From NCBI GenBank assembly GCA_013400975.1, contig WBMZ01010237.1, positions 62,001 to 126,000 of the forward strand: a stretch of DNA of 64,000 bases, in the 5' to 3' direction. The number at the start of each line of letters is the position of its first letter. Position 1 is the first letter of the stretch. Of this stretch, positions 1-10,652 are shown one piece after another. Source of the DNA: Atrichornis clamosus (lineage: Eukaryota > Chordata > Aves > Passeriformes > Menuridae). Position numbers and translations under genes: made by a program. The notes below the pieces were generated by a model. That model was given only the letters and a program-made list of their open reading frames with translations. It did not search any database and had not been told where the DNA came from.

Positions 1-527
1 GCTTTGGAGCGCTAGCCTGCACGGGCAGTGCTAATCACAGAATTAGGAACTGCTGTTCTACTACAAAGCTTTCTCGTAGAGGATCTGTTCAGAGCTCCAC
101 CGTAAAGGCACACAGCTGTAACGTGGCAGAGGTTTCACCTGTTCAATTTACAATAAATGACTTAATTCATCTTTATGGATGCTAATTATCAGGAAAAAAA
201 TCAACTAATTCTTATTCTAAAGTATAAAAATTTGGGAGTTTCTTCACTGTGCTTGTGGGTTTTCTGATGTGTTTTTCAACAGCTTAAATTTTACTCGGAT
301 TCGCTACTTCCATTTGTCTTGAAAAACTTGAAGCCTGAGACATTAAAATCTGTCCTAAACCACTCACACTCTCCTTTAAAGGTATTTCAAACATCAACAG
401 TAAAAGTTATTACAGCACTGTTCATTTTACATGGTTAGCTACACACGCCCATAGAAACACACTACCACCTTCATGATGCTACTGATCAGGAACCCATTAC
501 AAAGCTCTACTGTCAACATGCCAAGGT

Positions 528-546
528 AAAAAAAAAAAAAAAAAAA
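528..546. repeat. Poly-A run
   Basis: Nineteen consecutive A on the plus strand. No retroposon body was recognised beside it. Confidence 0.9.
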
Positions 547-2569
547 TCTACGGCAAGCCTGTATTTTCACAGAGGCAGGAAAAAAATATGTCTAACTGGA
601 AAACCAAAAAAATATCAGTGAAGTAACTCATTCTCATGCACATGGGTCCTTCAAATTCGCTGTGCGGGCTCTCTGAGGTGACATTCACATCATACACGGC
701 TCAGATGTGAATGCTGCGAACGCATGCATGCGTGTTCAGTAGTCACTTCTGGCTGGGAACATGCAATATGAGAAGTGCTGTCCATAGGACCATGTGCTGT
801 CGTTTTGAAGTGACAGGAAATTACTCAGTGACTTAAAGGATCTTAGGAGCAGCTTTGCAGCACTTTGCGAGAAAAAGAAACTTCTAGCATAGGCACAAGA
901 GCGGAGATGAAACGGAAGAAATTGGGAATGGAGGAACCAATTCAAAGAGGAATTGACAGTCAGGTAGGGGCATTCTTTGCAGATTTTAGCAGCCATGAAT
1001 AAGCATAATGGGCTTTCACTCTCTCAGGGTTCAGTTTTGATTCACTGATGAAGAACTGCACTGATGTGCACAGCACAACTCCAGCTGGTTCACTTGGCCA
1101 TGGTGAGGGAGTAGCACCCCCAAACCAGGTTACTGCCATGGACCCCTTTAATTTTTCCTGTTTAAGCCCAACTTCTTAGCTGCCAGTGATACTGGAAGGG
1201 GGTCTTTGGGACTAATTCCACTCCTTCATTCCCCCAAAATATAAAGCAGACTGGCACTGTCCTGCCATTATTCCATGAGCTGATATAAAATTGATGTGAA
1301 GGTATGGATAGGTTGGGTGCTGCACTCAGCATTCTGCTCCCAGAGCACATCCAAGATGTAAAATAACCAAAATAACCACATGACCCCCAAACTAATCTTA
1401 GTATTGGGCCTGCCCTGTCATTGGGATGAAGATGTGGATGAGGTGGGCTGTGCCGTGAAGGCACAGCTTCAGTGTCTGCCTGAGCCTGAAGCACCAACAC
1501 TAGTAGGTGCGTGTCCCTGTGGTCACAGCATGGGGACAAGGTGGCTTCAGCCACAGACTCCTTTGTCGGCCAACTGTCCTCAGCCCCAGGCCCATGGAGG
1601 AAGCTGCCCAGCGCTGCTGCAGCAGCTCCTGTCTGGGGGTGCTCAGCGGGCTCAGCAGCAGCGGAGACAGTGGCCCTGGGCATCTGCAGAGTCGTCACCC
1701 TGGAAAAGCCAAAACCGTGGTGCGGGAGCCTGTGGGGCTGAGCATGTGGGGCAGTGCTCTTCAGCTCTTCTCCACATCTGGTGCTGGTGTCCAACCAAGC
1801 ACAGGGCTGGATGCTCGTGAGTGCCACGTCGGGAGGCATCAAACCACTGTGAGACCACACAGGAATGGAAAACATGGAGATGCAGGTCTGCTCCCGATGC
1901 CTACTCCAACCTGCTCCCAGAGCGCGGGCGGGAAAGGAGCGGTGCCGAGCAGCGGGGCCACGAAGGGTCCTCTTAAGTTAGCAATGCTTGGCTGTGTTTT
2001 TCAGGGAGGGTGCTGGGGCTGTCCTTGCTCTGACATGGTTTCTCTGGCTGTGCCTCTGCCTGCCTAGAGCCTGCCACGCTGGCACCCATCAGACACTGCC
2101 CACAGGTCTGCAGGTACCGAGCCATCCCTACAAAGACCTAACAGCAACCGGCATTTTAGGGGGAGGGAAAAGAAGGGAGGCCAAAGAATATCTTCTGTAA
2201 CAAAGCCCAACATAAGCACTTCAGAGTCCTGCAATAAAAGCCTGCTTCCGTGAAAAGGGAAAAAAAAGAGCTATTTTAAAAAAGAAAAGCATGTGATCAT
2301 TGGTGGAAAAAAATATGCCCAAACCAGTAACAGTTTCCCTTTTGCTGGAAAAGTCAAATTTTAGCTCTGCAATTCTCTAACTTATGTCAGGATCCTCAAC
2401 CTTCTCTCTAATTTCAGTGAGCAGTATTGGTAAAACCATACTTAGAAAATCTCCTTCAAGATGGTAACATTTCATTAATTTACCATCTACTTACCTGCTT
2501 TGCTTAAATAATAATGTAAAGGGGAAAAAGAAAAGTGTGCTTTCTAGCCAAACACACCTATTATTGTAT

Positions 2570-2655
2570 ATTTTACACATGGATACACATGTATATATGT
2601 ATGACCTCAAGGAGTTAAGATACATATATACATATACACATACGTATACATAGAG
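2570..2655. repeat. TA/CA-rich low-complexity sequence
   Basis: Imperfect runs of ACAT, TATA and CATA units in two blocks, followed by a short GA run. It resembles a decayed microsatellite. Confidence 0.6.
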
Positions 2656-4417
2656 AGAGAAAACACAAGTTTAAAAATAGGTGAATGGCATTGTCTCTGG
2701 CATTTGTCATCAGTCATCCAGAGGAAGGGAAAGGGAGCTAGGAGACATCTGATGGGAGAGATGACACAATGACAGAGACCTCCTGCTCCCAGATAACAGA
2801 CGTAGGCACACGGATCCTGCTGTTTCTGCCTGTGCTGAGTTGTTTCCTTCTTATGGGTAAGGCAGACCCAACTGACTAGACACAGTACTCCTCTTGTAAT
2901 GGTTTTTGAACATTTTCCATGCTCTAAGTATTATTTTCTACATTCTCATTAGGAAATCTGCCTGGATGTCCATGTGGGGAAAAATGGGGCATGTTTCAAC
3001 TGCAAAAACAATTTTTTTCAGTAAAATAAGGCATTTCTTCAGTAAGCACTGCAACTTAATTTTCTGCTGAATATTCAAAGTAGACCAAAGAGTCACACCT
3101 CACAGGTCAAACATTCTCCAGGTGAGTGACAAATGTAAAAAAAAAGTCACCTGGAATTATTTGGAGGGAAAAAAGCGCAATACCTCAGCAACTTTCACCG
3201 CACTGTGACAGCAAAACATGGCTATAAAGCATAATAAAAATCAGTGCTAAACCACCCAGCCTCTTCTCTCTCTTCCTTGGGTGCAATTCAAAGTGTGCAG
3301 AGAGCTGGCCAACTGCCTGTGCACTGCTGAAATGCCACAGCCACCCTCAGGACAGGGATTCAATAACGCACCGACGGAGTGCCGGGCTTCTGGAGAGAGA
3401 TGGATTTCACCCTTCCAGGTCACCGTTCAGAACAAGGGACCGGGATGCCTCCTATCTGTGTTGGCATTAACCTTCTGTCTCTAATCAAAACCCTGTGACA
3501 CAAAAGATGCTGGAGAACAGTTCTGAGCCTTCCTCCTGGTGAGGATCTTGGCAGCGTGGCTGGCTGAGCACGACTGGTCCTGTAACTGCTTCCTCTTTAC
3601 AAAATAACCTGTTTTTTGAAAAACAGCTCCTTCCCAGCTGGTTGTACATCCAGCCTGTGCCGGTGAGGAGTGGAATAAAACAGTTTGTGCACAAGCACAG
3701 TCCTCTCAAGCACCCCTTGCTTTTGTAAAAATGAGGTTTATTTCACTCTTCACCCTGTATATTCTCTCTCTACATATAAATACTGTATATCCAGTACAAG
3801 GCACATACAGACAAAACCAGAGGAGGACCACTACCATTCTAGGCACTCGTGTAGTACTTAGTCCATCTCCACCACAGTGTACTAGAGGTGGGGTGAATGC
3901 AAACGACAGGTAACAACAGGCTGAGGAGCGAGTCCAGGCAGGTAGGGTTGTGTTGGGATGTAACTGCAGCGCTCGTAAAATATACCCATTGCTGCATGCA
4001 TGGACCGGACTGCTATGCCACATTTACCCTCCTGTGTCAGGCTACCAGCCCTGCAAGCAGCCGACTCAAAGGTGCTGTTACATTCCTCGGTCAAAGTTAC
4101 GGAAGCGAGGGCAACCCGGGTAAAATCCCAGTAGGAAACATGGCACTGAGAGGGCATGCACGGAATATGACAGGAGTGACTCGTTTCATTCGGTTTAGTC
4201 ACATACCTCTTTCCCCTGCCAGGATCATCCAAGATTGAATGAACAGTAGAAAAACAGGGAGGAAATTTAAATACGCAATCAGGCATTAGTTGGGTTTTGT
4301 GGATTGCTGTGTATTATCAATAAGTAAAACTATATTGCTAATTTAATACACACTGGAATGATTTTTAGGTGATTGTGAAATTATTCATCAAATGCTCTTA
4401 ATGCAAAATATTGTGAG

Positions 4418-4434
4418 TATATATATATATATAT
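4418..4434. repeat. (TA)n microsatellite
   Basis: About 17 nt of pure TA alternation in AT-rich intron. Confidence 0.9.
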
Positions 4435-5091
4435 TTCAATGGGAAGGAAAAGAGAAAATAGTGAATGAGTGCTACAATACCTACTGTCATAAAGAATAAC
4501 TGTTCACTCTGAATTTTAAAATTATTAACTACTCAATACGCATTCAAGAGCACCAGATTTACAGAGAACTCAGGGCTCAATCCTGTAAATACTTACATGG
4601 GGATGCAACATCACCTGCTCGGGCAGAAATGTCCTGATGTGCTGAGAGCAGGACTACAGCTAGCCATGCCAGCTGCTTGTGGCATCAAGTGTTTCCAGGA
4701 TCAAGCCTCATGATTTTCTGGTGTATATTTGACTATGACATGGTTTCAGTGGTTTTAAAACATGAATCTTTCTGTTAAGGTGCTTTGAAGAGTTAGGAGT
4801 GGTTGTATCAGTCCTCAGATAACCCAAATAATGAATAACAGCATAATTCATCCTAACCTCCATGACTAGTAATTGAGGTATTCCCAGTAAGTCAAGGCAG
4901 AAGGGGCCAACAGGAAACCAGGTGAGTTAATCATGTGCTGGAGGGGCCCAGGGAAACCCTTGGAAACAACCTGAATGCTCAAAAAGGGGCAGAAAGGAGA
5001 ACTGTTCTGTTTTGTTGTGGTTTTCCTGGCTCCCCTCCGGACAGCAGGAGCGGTGGGCTGCTGCAGGGACCCTGCTCGTGCTGGCTGGAGG

Positions 5092-5105
5092 CACACACAC
5101 ACACA
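5092..5105. repeat. (CA)n microsatellite
   Basis: Seven CA units on the plus strand. Confidence 0.9.
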
Positions 5106-5469
5106 GGTCATTATTTGGAAATACGACCTTTCTGGAAAGTGGGCAGGCTTGCTCTTGCATGTAGTTGGTGGTGAGTATTTTGGCCAGATTCGGCTCCTGG
5201 CTGGCACTGTCGGAAAGGCTGCAGACTGACATCGAGGAGAGCACAGCTGAATTAATTCCTGCTTTAGCCCTCCCTCCCCTCTGAAAACACCATCCTCCTG
5301 AAGCGTACTTTGCCTTCATCGTACTCGAGCACCATTATTTAAGAACACTTTTGGCTTTTAAAGAAGATAACCCAGCACCAGTTGGGAAGACATCACACAA
5401 ATATACAAAGCTCCCACCAGATCCTGCTGAAGACCTGGGGGACACAACCTCTCCGGGGACGCTCCTCAC

Positions 5470-5576
5470 CTCCGCATGGTGCTCTTCGTTTTGCTGTAGG
5501 ACTTCAATTACCAACTCTGCCAGACGTATTGTATCTTCTAACTTTTTAGCTGGTGTGACTAACCGGCCTACATTTT
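5470..5576 (-). CDS. CADPS: CADPS exon: [20 protein letters not shown]
   Basis: A 107-nt exon completes the split codon (Glu, Gln or Lys according to the exon before it), then encodes [20 protein letters not shown] and [15 protein letters not shown]. This is the conserved helical lead-in to the MUN domain; CADPS2 has a recognisably different version (ATPARKLEEILHLAEL). The acceptor is tactacag and the donor is GCGGAG|gtgagg. It enters in phase 1 and leaves in phase 0. In CADPS the next exon normally starts AFAWWSDLM; that exon is not inside the window. Confidence 0.98.
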
Positions 5577-7975
5577 CTGTAGTACAAGAACTCAAGTTAA
5601 AAGGGAGGCAGGGTGAAAAGCTAGACGTACAGTAAGTTATTTTAGAGGTTAAAAAAAAAATAAAATCCCATCATATTCTACAGCTTTAAAGATCTTTTCA
5701 TGCATATGTTAAATGCTTATATAATTAGTACTGAGCAAACCAGAAAGCCACATTCGTTATTATACTATGAAAATACAGTGCTCCAGCTCCACATTTCACA
5801 ATACTGTCAGAGTTGTTTTGCTTTATGATGGCACTTTATTAGCTCAAATAGGAACATCACATTCCCTAAAGACAGCATCTGGCCACTAATATATGAACAA
5901 TATGTATCCTGCGACGTAGATGATGCTATTATAGGAATCGTGCCTATATTATTTAAAAATTCTTTAAAGAAGATCAATTCAAACAAATCTGTCTGCACTT
6001 GTAATAAATTGTCAGACTCGAGCAATTTAAATGTCACCTGCTACTGAAAGCGAAAATTGCAGGTCTGCCTTGCTCCAGGATTTAACTTCACAAGGGTCAG
6101 GAGTTACGCATGCTGGAGGGAGTGGAAAGTGGTAAATCCCACGCTCATAGGTAAGATTCATATGGGAAAAGAGATGCAACTTTACAACAAAAACCCCGCA
6201 AACAAACCAAAGAGTTTAAATCCTGGAGCTTGGTGTTCAGCTCTGTTATTTCGCAGCGCTTTCTGAAAACTCTAAAAAATAATTAAATTATGTTCTTCTA
6301 GGTAATTTATATTATTAATAACACATTAAAAATGTGAGGTGCTAACCATATGGAACATGTAGAGTATTTCACTAAAAATAATGTAGAGGAAAAGAAGATA
6401 ATAACATTTTCCTTGAATGACAGCTTCTGCAGAGCTGACCACAAACATGTCTCCAGTTCACACCCAGGTCCCAGTCCCAGCTCTCCAGAGCAGCGAGAGC
6501 AAAGAGGGGCATCACACTGCACAGCCAGCTCATACCTCTGCACCCACAGGTATTTTGGCCTCTCCATGATATCAAAACTGCAGCTCACTGCCCTGGGGTG
6601 TGCAAAATCTCCCTGGGATGGTTGCTCAGAGGAGGAGTGGAGTGGGAGACCTCCTCCCTTGGGATCCACACACCAACAGGCCAGGGGCTGACAGGGCATC
6701 TCACTCCAGCCCTCTACACACCCTGCTTTTTATCTACTGTTTAGGACTTCTTTATTGGTGGGACAGAAGCTTGTGGCTGCACAATGTGGCCCTGCTCTGC
6801 TTGACTGGGTCACCCAAGGAGAAATCCCTGCCTTGCTGAATGGTCAGGGAGCCTCCAGGACTTCATTCTCCCTCTCAAAATTCTGCTAGCCCCTGGTTTT
6901 CCCTGAATACCTGTTCACAGGCAACATACTAGCCAAGAAAAGGAAAGCCATATGTTTCAGGACAGTCACTCTTGGGCAGTGGAGCGAGGGGTACAGGGGC
7001 TGGTTGTCAGAGGAGCTCAGTAACCTGATCAGCTGGAGTCTGGCACTGCAGGGGCTCTGCCTGCCTGAGGGATGGTAAAGCACCATGCAAATGAACTCTA
7101 CAGTTCTACTGATTTATGTCACAGATAAGGGTCTTGGGTGTTTCTTCCCCAGTTTTCCTTCTGTTTCTTGTATCACTGGAAACAAAAAAAAAAAAATCAA
7201 GGTTCCCTTAATATAATTTATTGGGCAAATACAGAAATTGGAGAGCTCCTGGTTAACTCCTCAGTCTTTGTCCTATTCAATCCAGCACCTCAATGGCTAC
7301 AAGAAATAGAAACCTCTTCCTTTTGCAAAAGACAGGTCCCTTAGTAAGACCTGGTTGTTCCTGCACCTCCAAAGTCAAGGGGAAGTTTTTCCATTGATCA
7401 GAGCAGCATCAGGCCCATTCTCATTTGCAACATTGATCTGCTCTCAAATATAACTAAAAGACAAAAGTGTTAATAAGAACAACTGCTCAAAGATGCTGTC
7501 TTTAAAGAAAATATTGATGCTTATACAACTTTGGCAGCCAGCAGATGTCAATCTTAATTTTTTTCCTTCTTATTTTAAATATTTCCCTGGTTAAGTTACT
7601 ATACATCAGAATATTCTGCTAAGATAGCTGGAGCACTGACAGTTACATGAAACGTATACGATATACTTATCAAACATTTCATCCAACATCATGTAAAGCT
7701 CATACATATTTATAGTTTTCATGCAAAATGTTATGCAACAACAATGTTATTTTGTGCTGACGTTGATATTTGAAAATGTTGCATATGTCAGACATTGCTA
7801 GACAAAAAAATGTGGACATTTTGAAATAAATGCTACCTCTAAATCTCTAAAACCTACCACATCGCACTAGGTGTTTTGTATAAAGCTGCACATGAGGACT
7901 AGCTTTCTACTGCTACACGAGCGGCTGCTAGACTAGAAAACCACTGAATAAAAGAAAGGAAGACTATTACAGTAC
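5577..7975 (-). other. CADPS: CADPS intron, about 2.4 kb
   Basis: Intron with (if the proline-rich exon is used) donor gtactg and acceptor gtactacag. It is AT-rich. Patches at 6420-6700 and 6830-7090 are somewhat more GC-rich, with chance open frames only. If both optional exons are skipped, the intron runs from 17726 to 5577 (12.15 kb). Confidence 0.8.
7720..7725 (-). promoter_or_regulatory. TGCATG (Rbfox-type) intronic splicing element
   Basis: Perfect TGCATG on the sense strand about 250 nt after the weak donor of the candidate proline-rich exon. In this downstream position Rbfox proteins usually promote inclusion. Function here is inferred. Confidence 0.4.
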
Positions 7976-8083
7976 TTGGCGGCTGTTTGGCCGTGCCTTT
8001 GAGCATATGATTTATCATGTTAGGCTGCGTTTGAGGAGATGATGGTGGCCCAGCCGGCGGCTTAGGCTTGGGCGGACGGGCTG
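7976..8083 (-). CDS. CADPS: Candidate optional CADPS exon, proline-rich (36 codons)
   Basis: A GC-rich coding-like island in AT-rich intron. It translates (after the split first codon) as ARPPKPKPPAGPPSSPQTQP, then NMINHMLKGTAKQPP and one base (A). Length 108 nt is a multiple of three. Phases 1 and 1 fit both the upstream exons (17727 or 15265) and the downstream exon (5576), giving ...QPPK-NVGRL. The acceptor follows a good pyrimidine tract (TTTGTCTCTTTACTTTTGG and onward) and ends CAGCAG, a tandem site that can add or drop one residue. The donor CCAA|gtactg is weak, as in many regulated exons. I do not recall this segment in reference CADPS. It could be an avian or neuron-specific exon adding a Pro-rich protein-binding loop before the MUN domain, or a chance exon-like island. 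Confidence 0.6.
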
Positions 8084-8088
8084 CTGGT
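8080..8088 (-). promoter_or_regulatory. CADPS: Tandem NAGNAG acceptor
   Basis: The sense strand reads ACCAGCAG before the Pro-rich island. Use of the first AG starts the exon at 8083, use of the second at 8080. The two products differ by one residue and both keep the frame. Confidence 0.5.
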
Positions 8089-9210
8089 GCATGACGGAGA
8101 GAGACGCCAAAAGTAAAGAGACAAATGACTTCATAAACAGTGACAAAAGGATGGAAACTTCGAAAGGAACATAAGCAGAGATGGTCAAATACAAATGGAA
8201 TAAGCTGCTGGGTTTTTGCTTATTGGTGTCTGAGGTGTTACACGGTAATGACACCATTTGACAACACATATTCTGGAAGTCAGCAGAGTCGAACATCCTA
8301 CGGTACCGTGCAATCAGAAAGCTAAAAATTCAATGCAAATATGAAACTGCACTTGGTGCAGTCACACGAGGAAACTGAAGTAGGTTAATTCAGTTAAAAC
8401 TCTGGAATTCAGAAAAGGTGAACTAAAAAAGATGACTTGAAGCCAGCGCCCCAATGCTTAGGTACGTTTAGCAATAGAATAATGAGCCACAGGAATTAAT
8501 TGCTTTGCAAATATCAATTACACATTTTAGAATTAAACGTCACTGTTGGTTAAAGGGAGCTATAAAATATTCTTGTGCAATTTAAACATGTAAAAAAATC
8601 TGTCACTTAAAAATGTGTGGTTCCTGATCGTTTCCAGCTCATTTAATTATTTTCAACTTGGAATTCTAGTGGCTTTTATATTCTGGGTTGAATCATATAT
8701 AAAAACTTGCCAGCTCTATCAAATATGTTACTTGCTATTCCAAATGTTAGAATACTGCAATCAGGACTTGACCCATCTGTCATATAGTTTACAATATCAG
8801 CATAGGAAAAATTCAAAGAAAATAGCCTTTCCTTTTACATACACCCAGAGAATAAATTATATACTGTGAATATATTAACACAATAGTTTCTATTTCTTTT
8901 AATAACAGTTTTTAGCAGCATTGTGACTATTTTTAATCATGTCATTTGCAAGGAATCTGGCATATTTATCTGGACATTCTATTGCCAAAAGTCCTTGCCA
9001 TTTTGCTTGCATTTTCCAGCGGGGAAAAAAAAAATCAGTTGGCTTGTGCAAAGGAGATTTCTGATTGCTTTTACTTCTCACAGAACTATCACACTTATCA
9101 AAGTATAATAAAAAATATTTGAGTAAACCATTAAGGAGTGTGAGTTAGGTCGGTGCCCCTCTCCATATATAGGGATAGATATACATACATACAAAAACAC
9201 ACATACAATG

Positions 9211-9234
9211 CACACACACACACACACACACACA
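9211..9234. repeat. (CA)n microsatellite
   Basis: Twelve CA units preceded by a TA/CA-rich stretch from about 9163. A pure repeat of this length is likely to be polymorphic. Confidence 0.95.
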
Positions 9235-10535
9235 TTTTTAGTCTTTTAAACTGTGCAATGATTAATTCAGACTCAGATTAAAGCTACTGTTTTCTGGGTT
9301 TTTTTTGTTTTCCTTGTTTTTTTATAACAAAGAAAGCAAATCTATTCATTAATCTCTGGAGTAATCCTGATCTTTGTTCAATGTTTACCAAGGGTGACTT
9401 TGTCCCTCCCAGAAACAAACCTCTCAGCCTCAAGTGACAAAATTAACTGCTTTTTGGGCATTGGCCTAATGACTCTCACTGTACTTTAAAACATAAACAA
9501 GAATTTCATTTGAGTACTCACTGATGGCTCCTGAGCTTGACATGTGGATGTAGGAAGAATATTTTACTGCCCAACCCTATGGAGAGCAGCTTATGCCAAG
9601 GTCCCGGGATGGGAAGGGATGGTGGGGAAAGGGGATTGCACATCTCCTCCCACCCACATCTGACAACCACAGGGTGGGAACCCAGGGGAGTCTGTTGGGT
9701 GCCAGCCTTGGGGGTATCAAAGAGAGAGGGCTTCTCCTAAGATCACCAAAGCCAGGGTGAAAAGGCATCTGAGTTGCACCCCATTGCACACCTCAGCACT
9801 GCAGCCCTCAAGCATCCTCAAATGTGAGTCCAGCCCCTGCACCCCTAACAGCTACCCATCCAAAAACAGACCTCAGACTTCTCAGACCTCCAGACTCCAG
9901 AGTGTTGAATGGGCCTGACTAGTGCAAGAGTTTTTCTGTCCTAGGGAGAAGTCCTTAACAGAGAAGGAGGAGGAGGAAAAGGCAAGGGATGCAGCGGCAT
10001 CTCCCCGCGTCGCTGGTGCAGCGCGTACGGAACAGCTTGGAGGAGGCTCCCGCTGTGCAGCTGTCAGCACAGTGCCCCGGGGTGGCTCTCATGTCTCTGG
10101 GGGGCTTGTGAGAGACCCCCCAGCACCCTACCCTGCTCCTGGCATCCCCCCGCCACCACCCGCTCTTGGAAACAACATTGCACAAGGCACTGGAGCAAGC
10201 TAAGCAACAAACTCTTGATGTAATTCTGATCTGGCCCAATCTGCACAAATATTCAGCTCTTTTGCATATTTCAATTTTTCCGACCTAAATTCAAGGCTCT
10301 TGCATGATGGCTGCAAAACCACCTGGAGCTGAAGGAGAGGAAGGGTTCTCTCTGTTCCTGGGGGCACTGAACACCCCTTGAGCTCCAACCTATGCTTTTC
10401 TTTGTTGTCTCTTTATTGCAAGAAAATTTAAAAGGTTAAGGTCTGGCTAAGGAAAGGGATTAATTTCTTCTGTAAATTTAAATAGAAAAAGGGCTGTGAC
10501 AGGCATGCTCTATGAGGCACCAGAGTTTACGTGCT

Positions 10536-10652
10536 TCTCTAGGTCCAGGTGTCAGAGATGACACATGAGGTCCCTCTCAGGGGTGGCTCATGTGTCATCT
10601 CTAGGTCCAGGTGTCAGAGATGACACATGAGGTCCCTCTCAGGGGTGGCTCA
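10536..10652. repeat. Tandem duplication (period 62) with internal inverted repeat
   Basis: Fifty-five bases at 10536-10590 recur identically at 10598-10652. Between the copies, CTCATGTGTCATCTCT (10587-10602) is the exact reverse complement of AGAGATGACACATGAG in copy 1 (10554-10569) and of the same 16-mer in copy 2 (10616-10631). The middle arm can thus pair with either flank. The identity of the copies implies a recent duplication. Confidence 0.95.

Larger units (their letters stand above)
1..5469 (-). other. CADPS: CADPS intron downstream of last visible exon (partial)
   Basis: Intron beginning with donor gtgagg. I looked for the next CADPS exon (AFAWWSDLMVEHAE) and did not find it, so it lies outside. 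The intron holds an A run (528-546), a GC-rich patch at 1380-2080 with overlapping chance frames on both strands, TA/CA-rich sequence near 2570-2655, an AT repeat (4418-4434) and a CA repeat (5092-5105). No gene was recognised. Confidence 0.82.

Noticed and set aside
1162..1875. Longest open frame in the window (237 codons, minus strand)
   Set aside because: It lies in a GC-rich patch where long frames also exist in two plus-strand frames. Its sequence is low-information and matches no family I know, and no splice sites tie it to CADPS. Treated as a chance frame.
1..5469. Next CADPS exon (AFAWWSDLM...) or the small exon that can precede it
   Set aside because: Searched by eye for the expected codons on the minus strand and found none; it is assumed to lie below position 1, though a very short exon could be missed.
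5335..5595. Reading the NVGRL frame as one 86-codon protein
   Set aside because: Residues before the acceptor at 5576 and after the donor at 5470 are intron read-through; only the middle 35 residues match CADPS.
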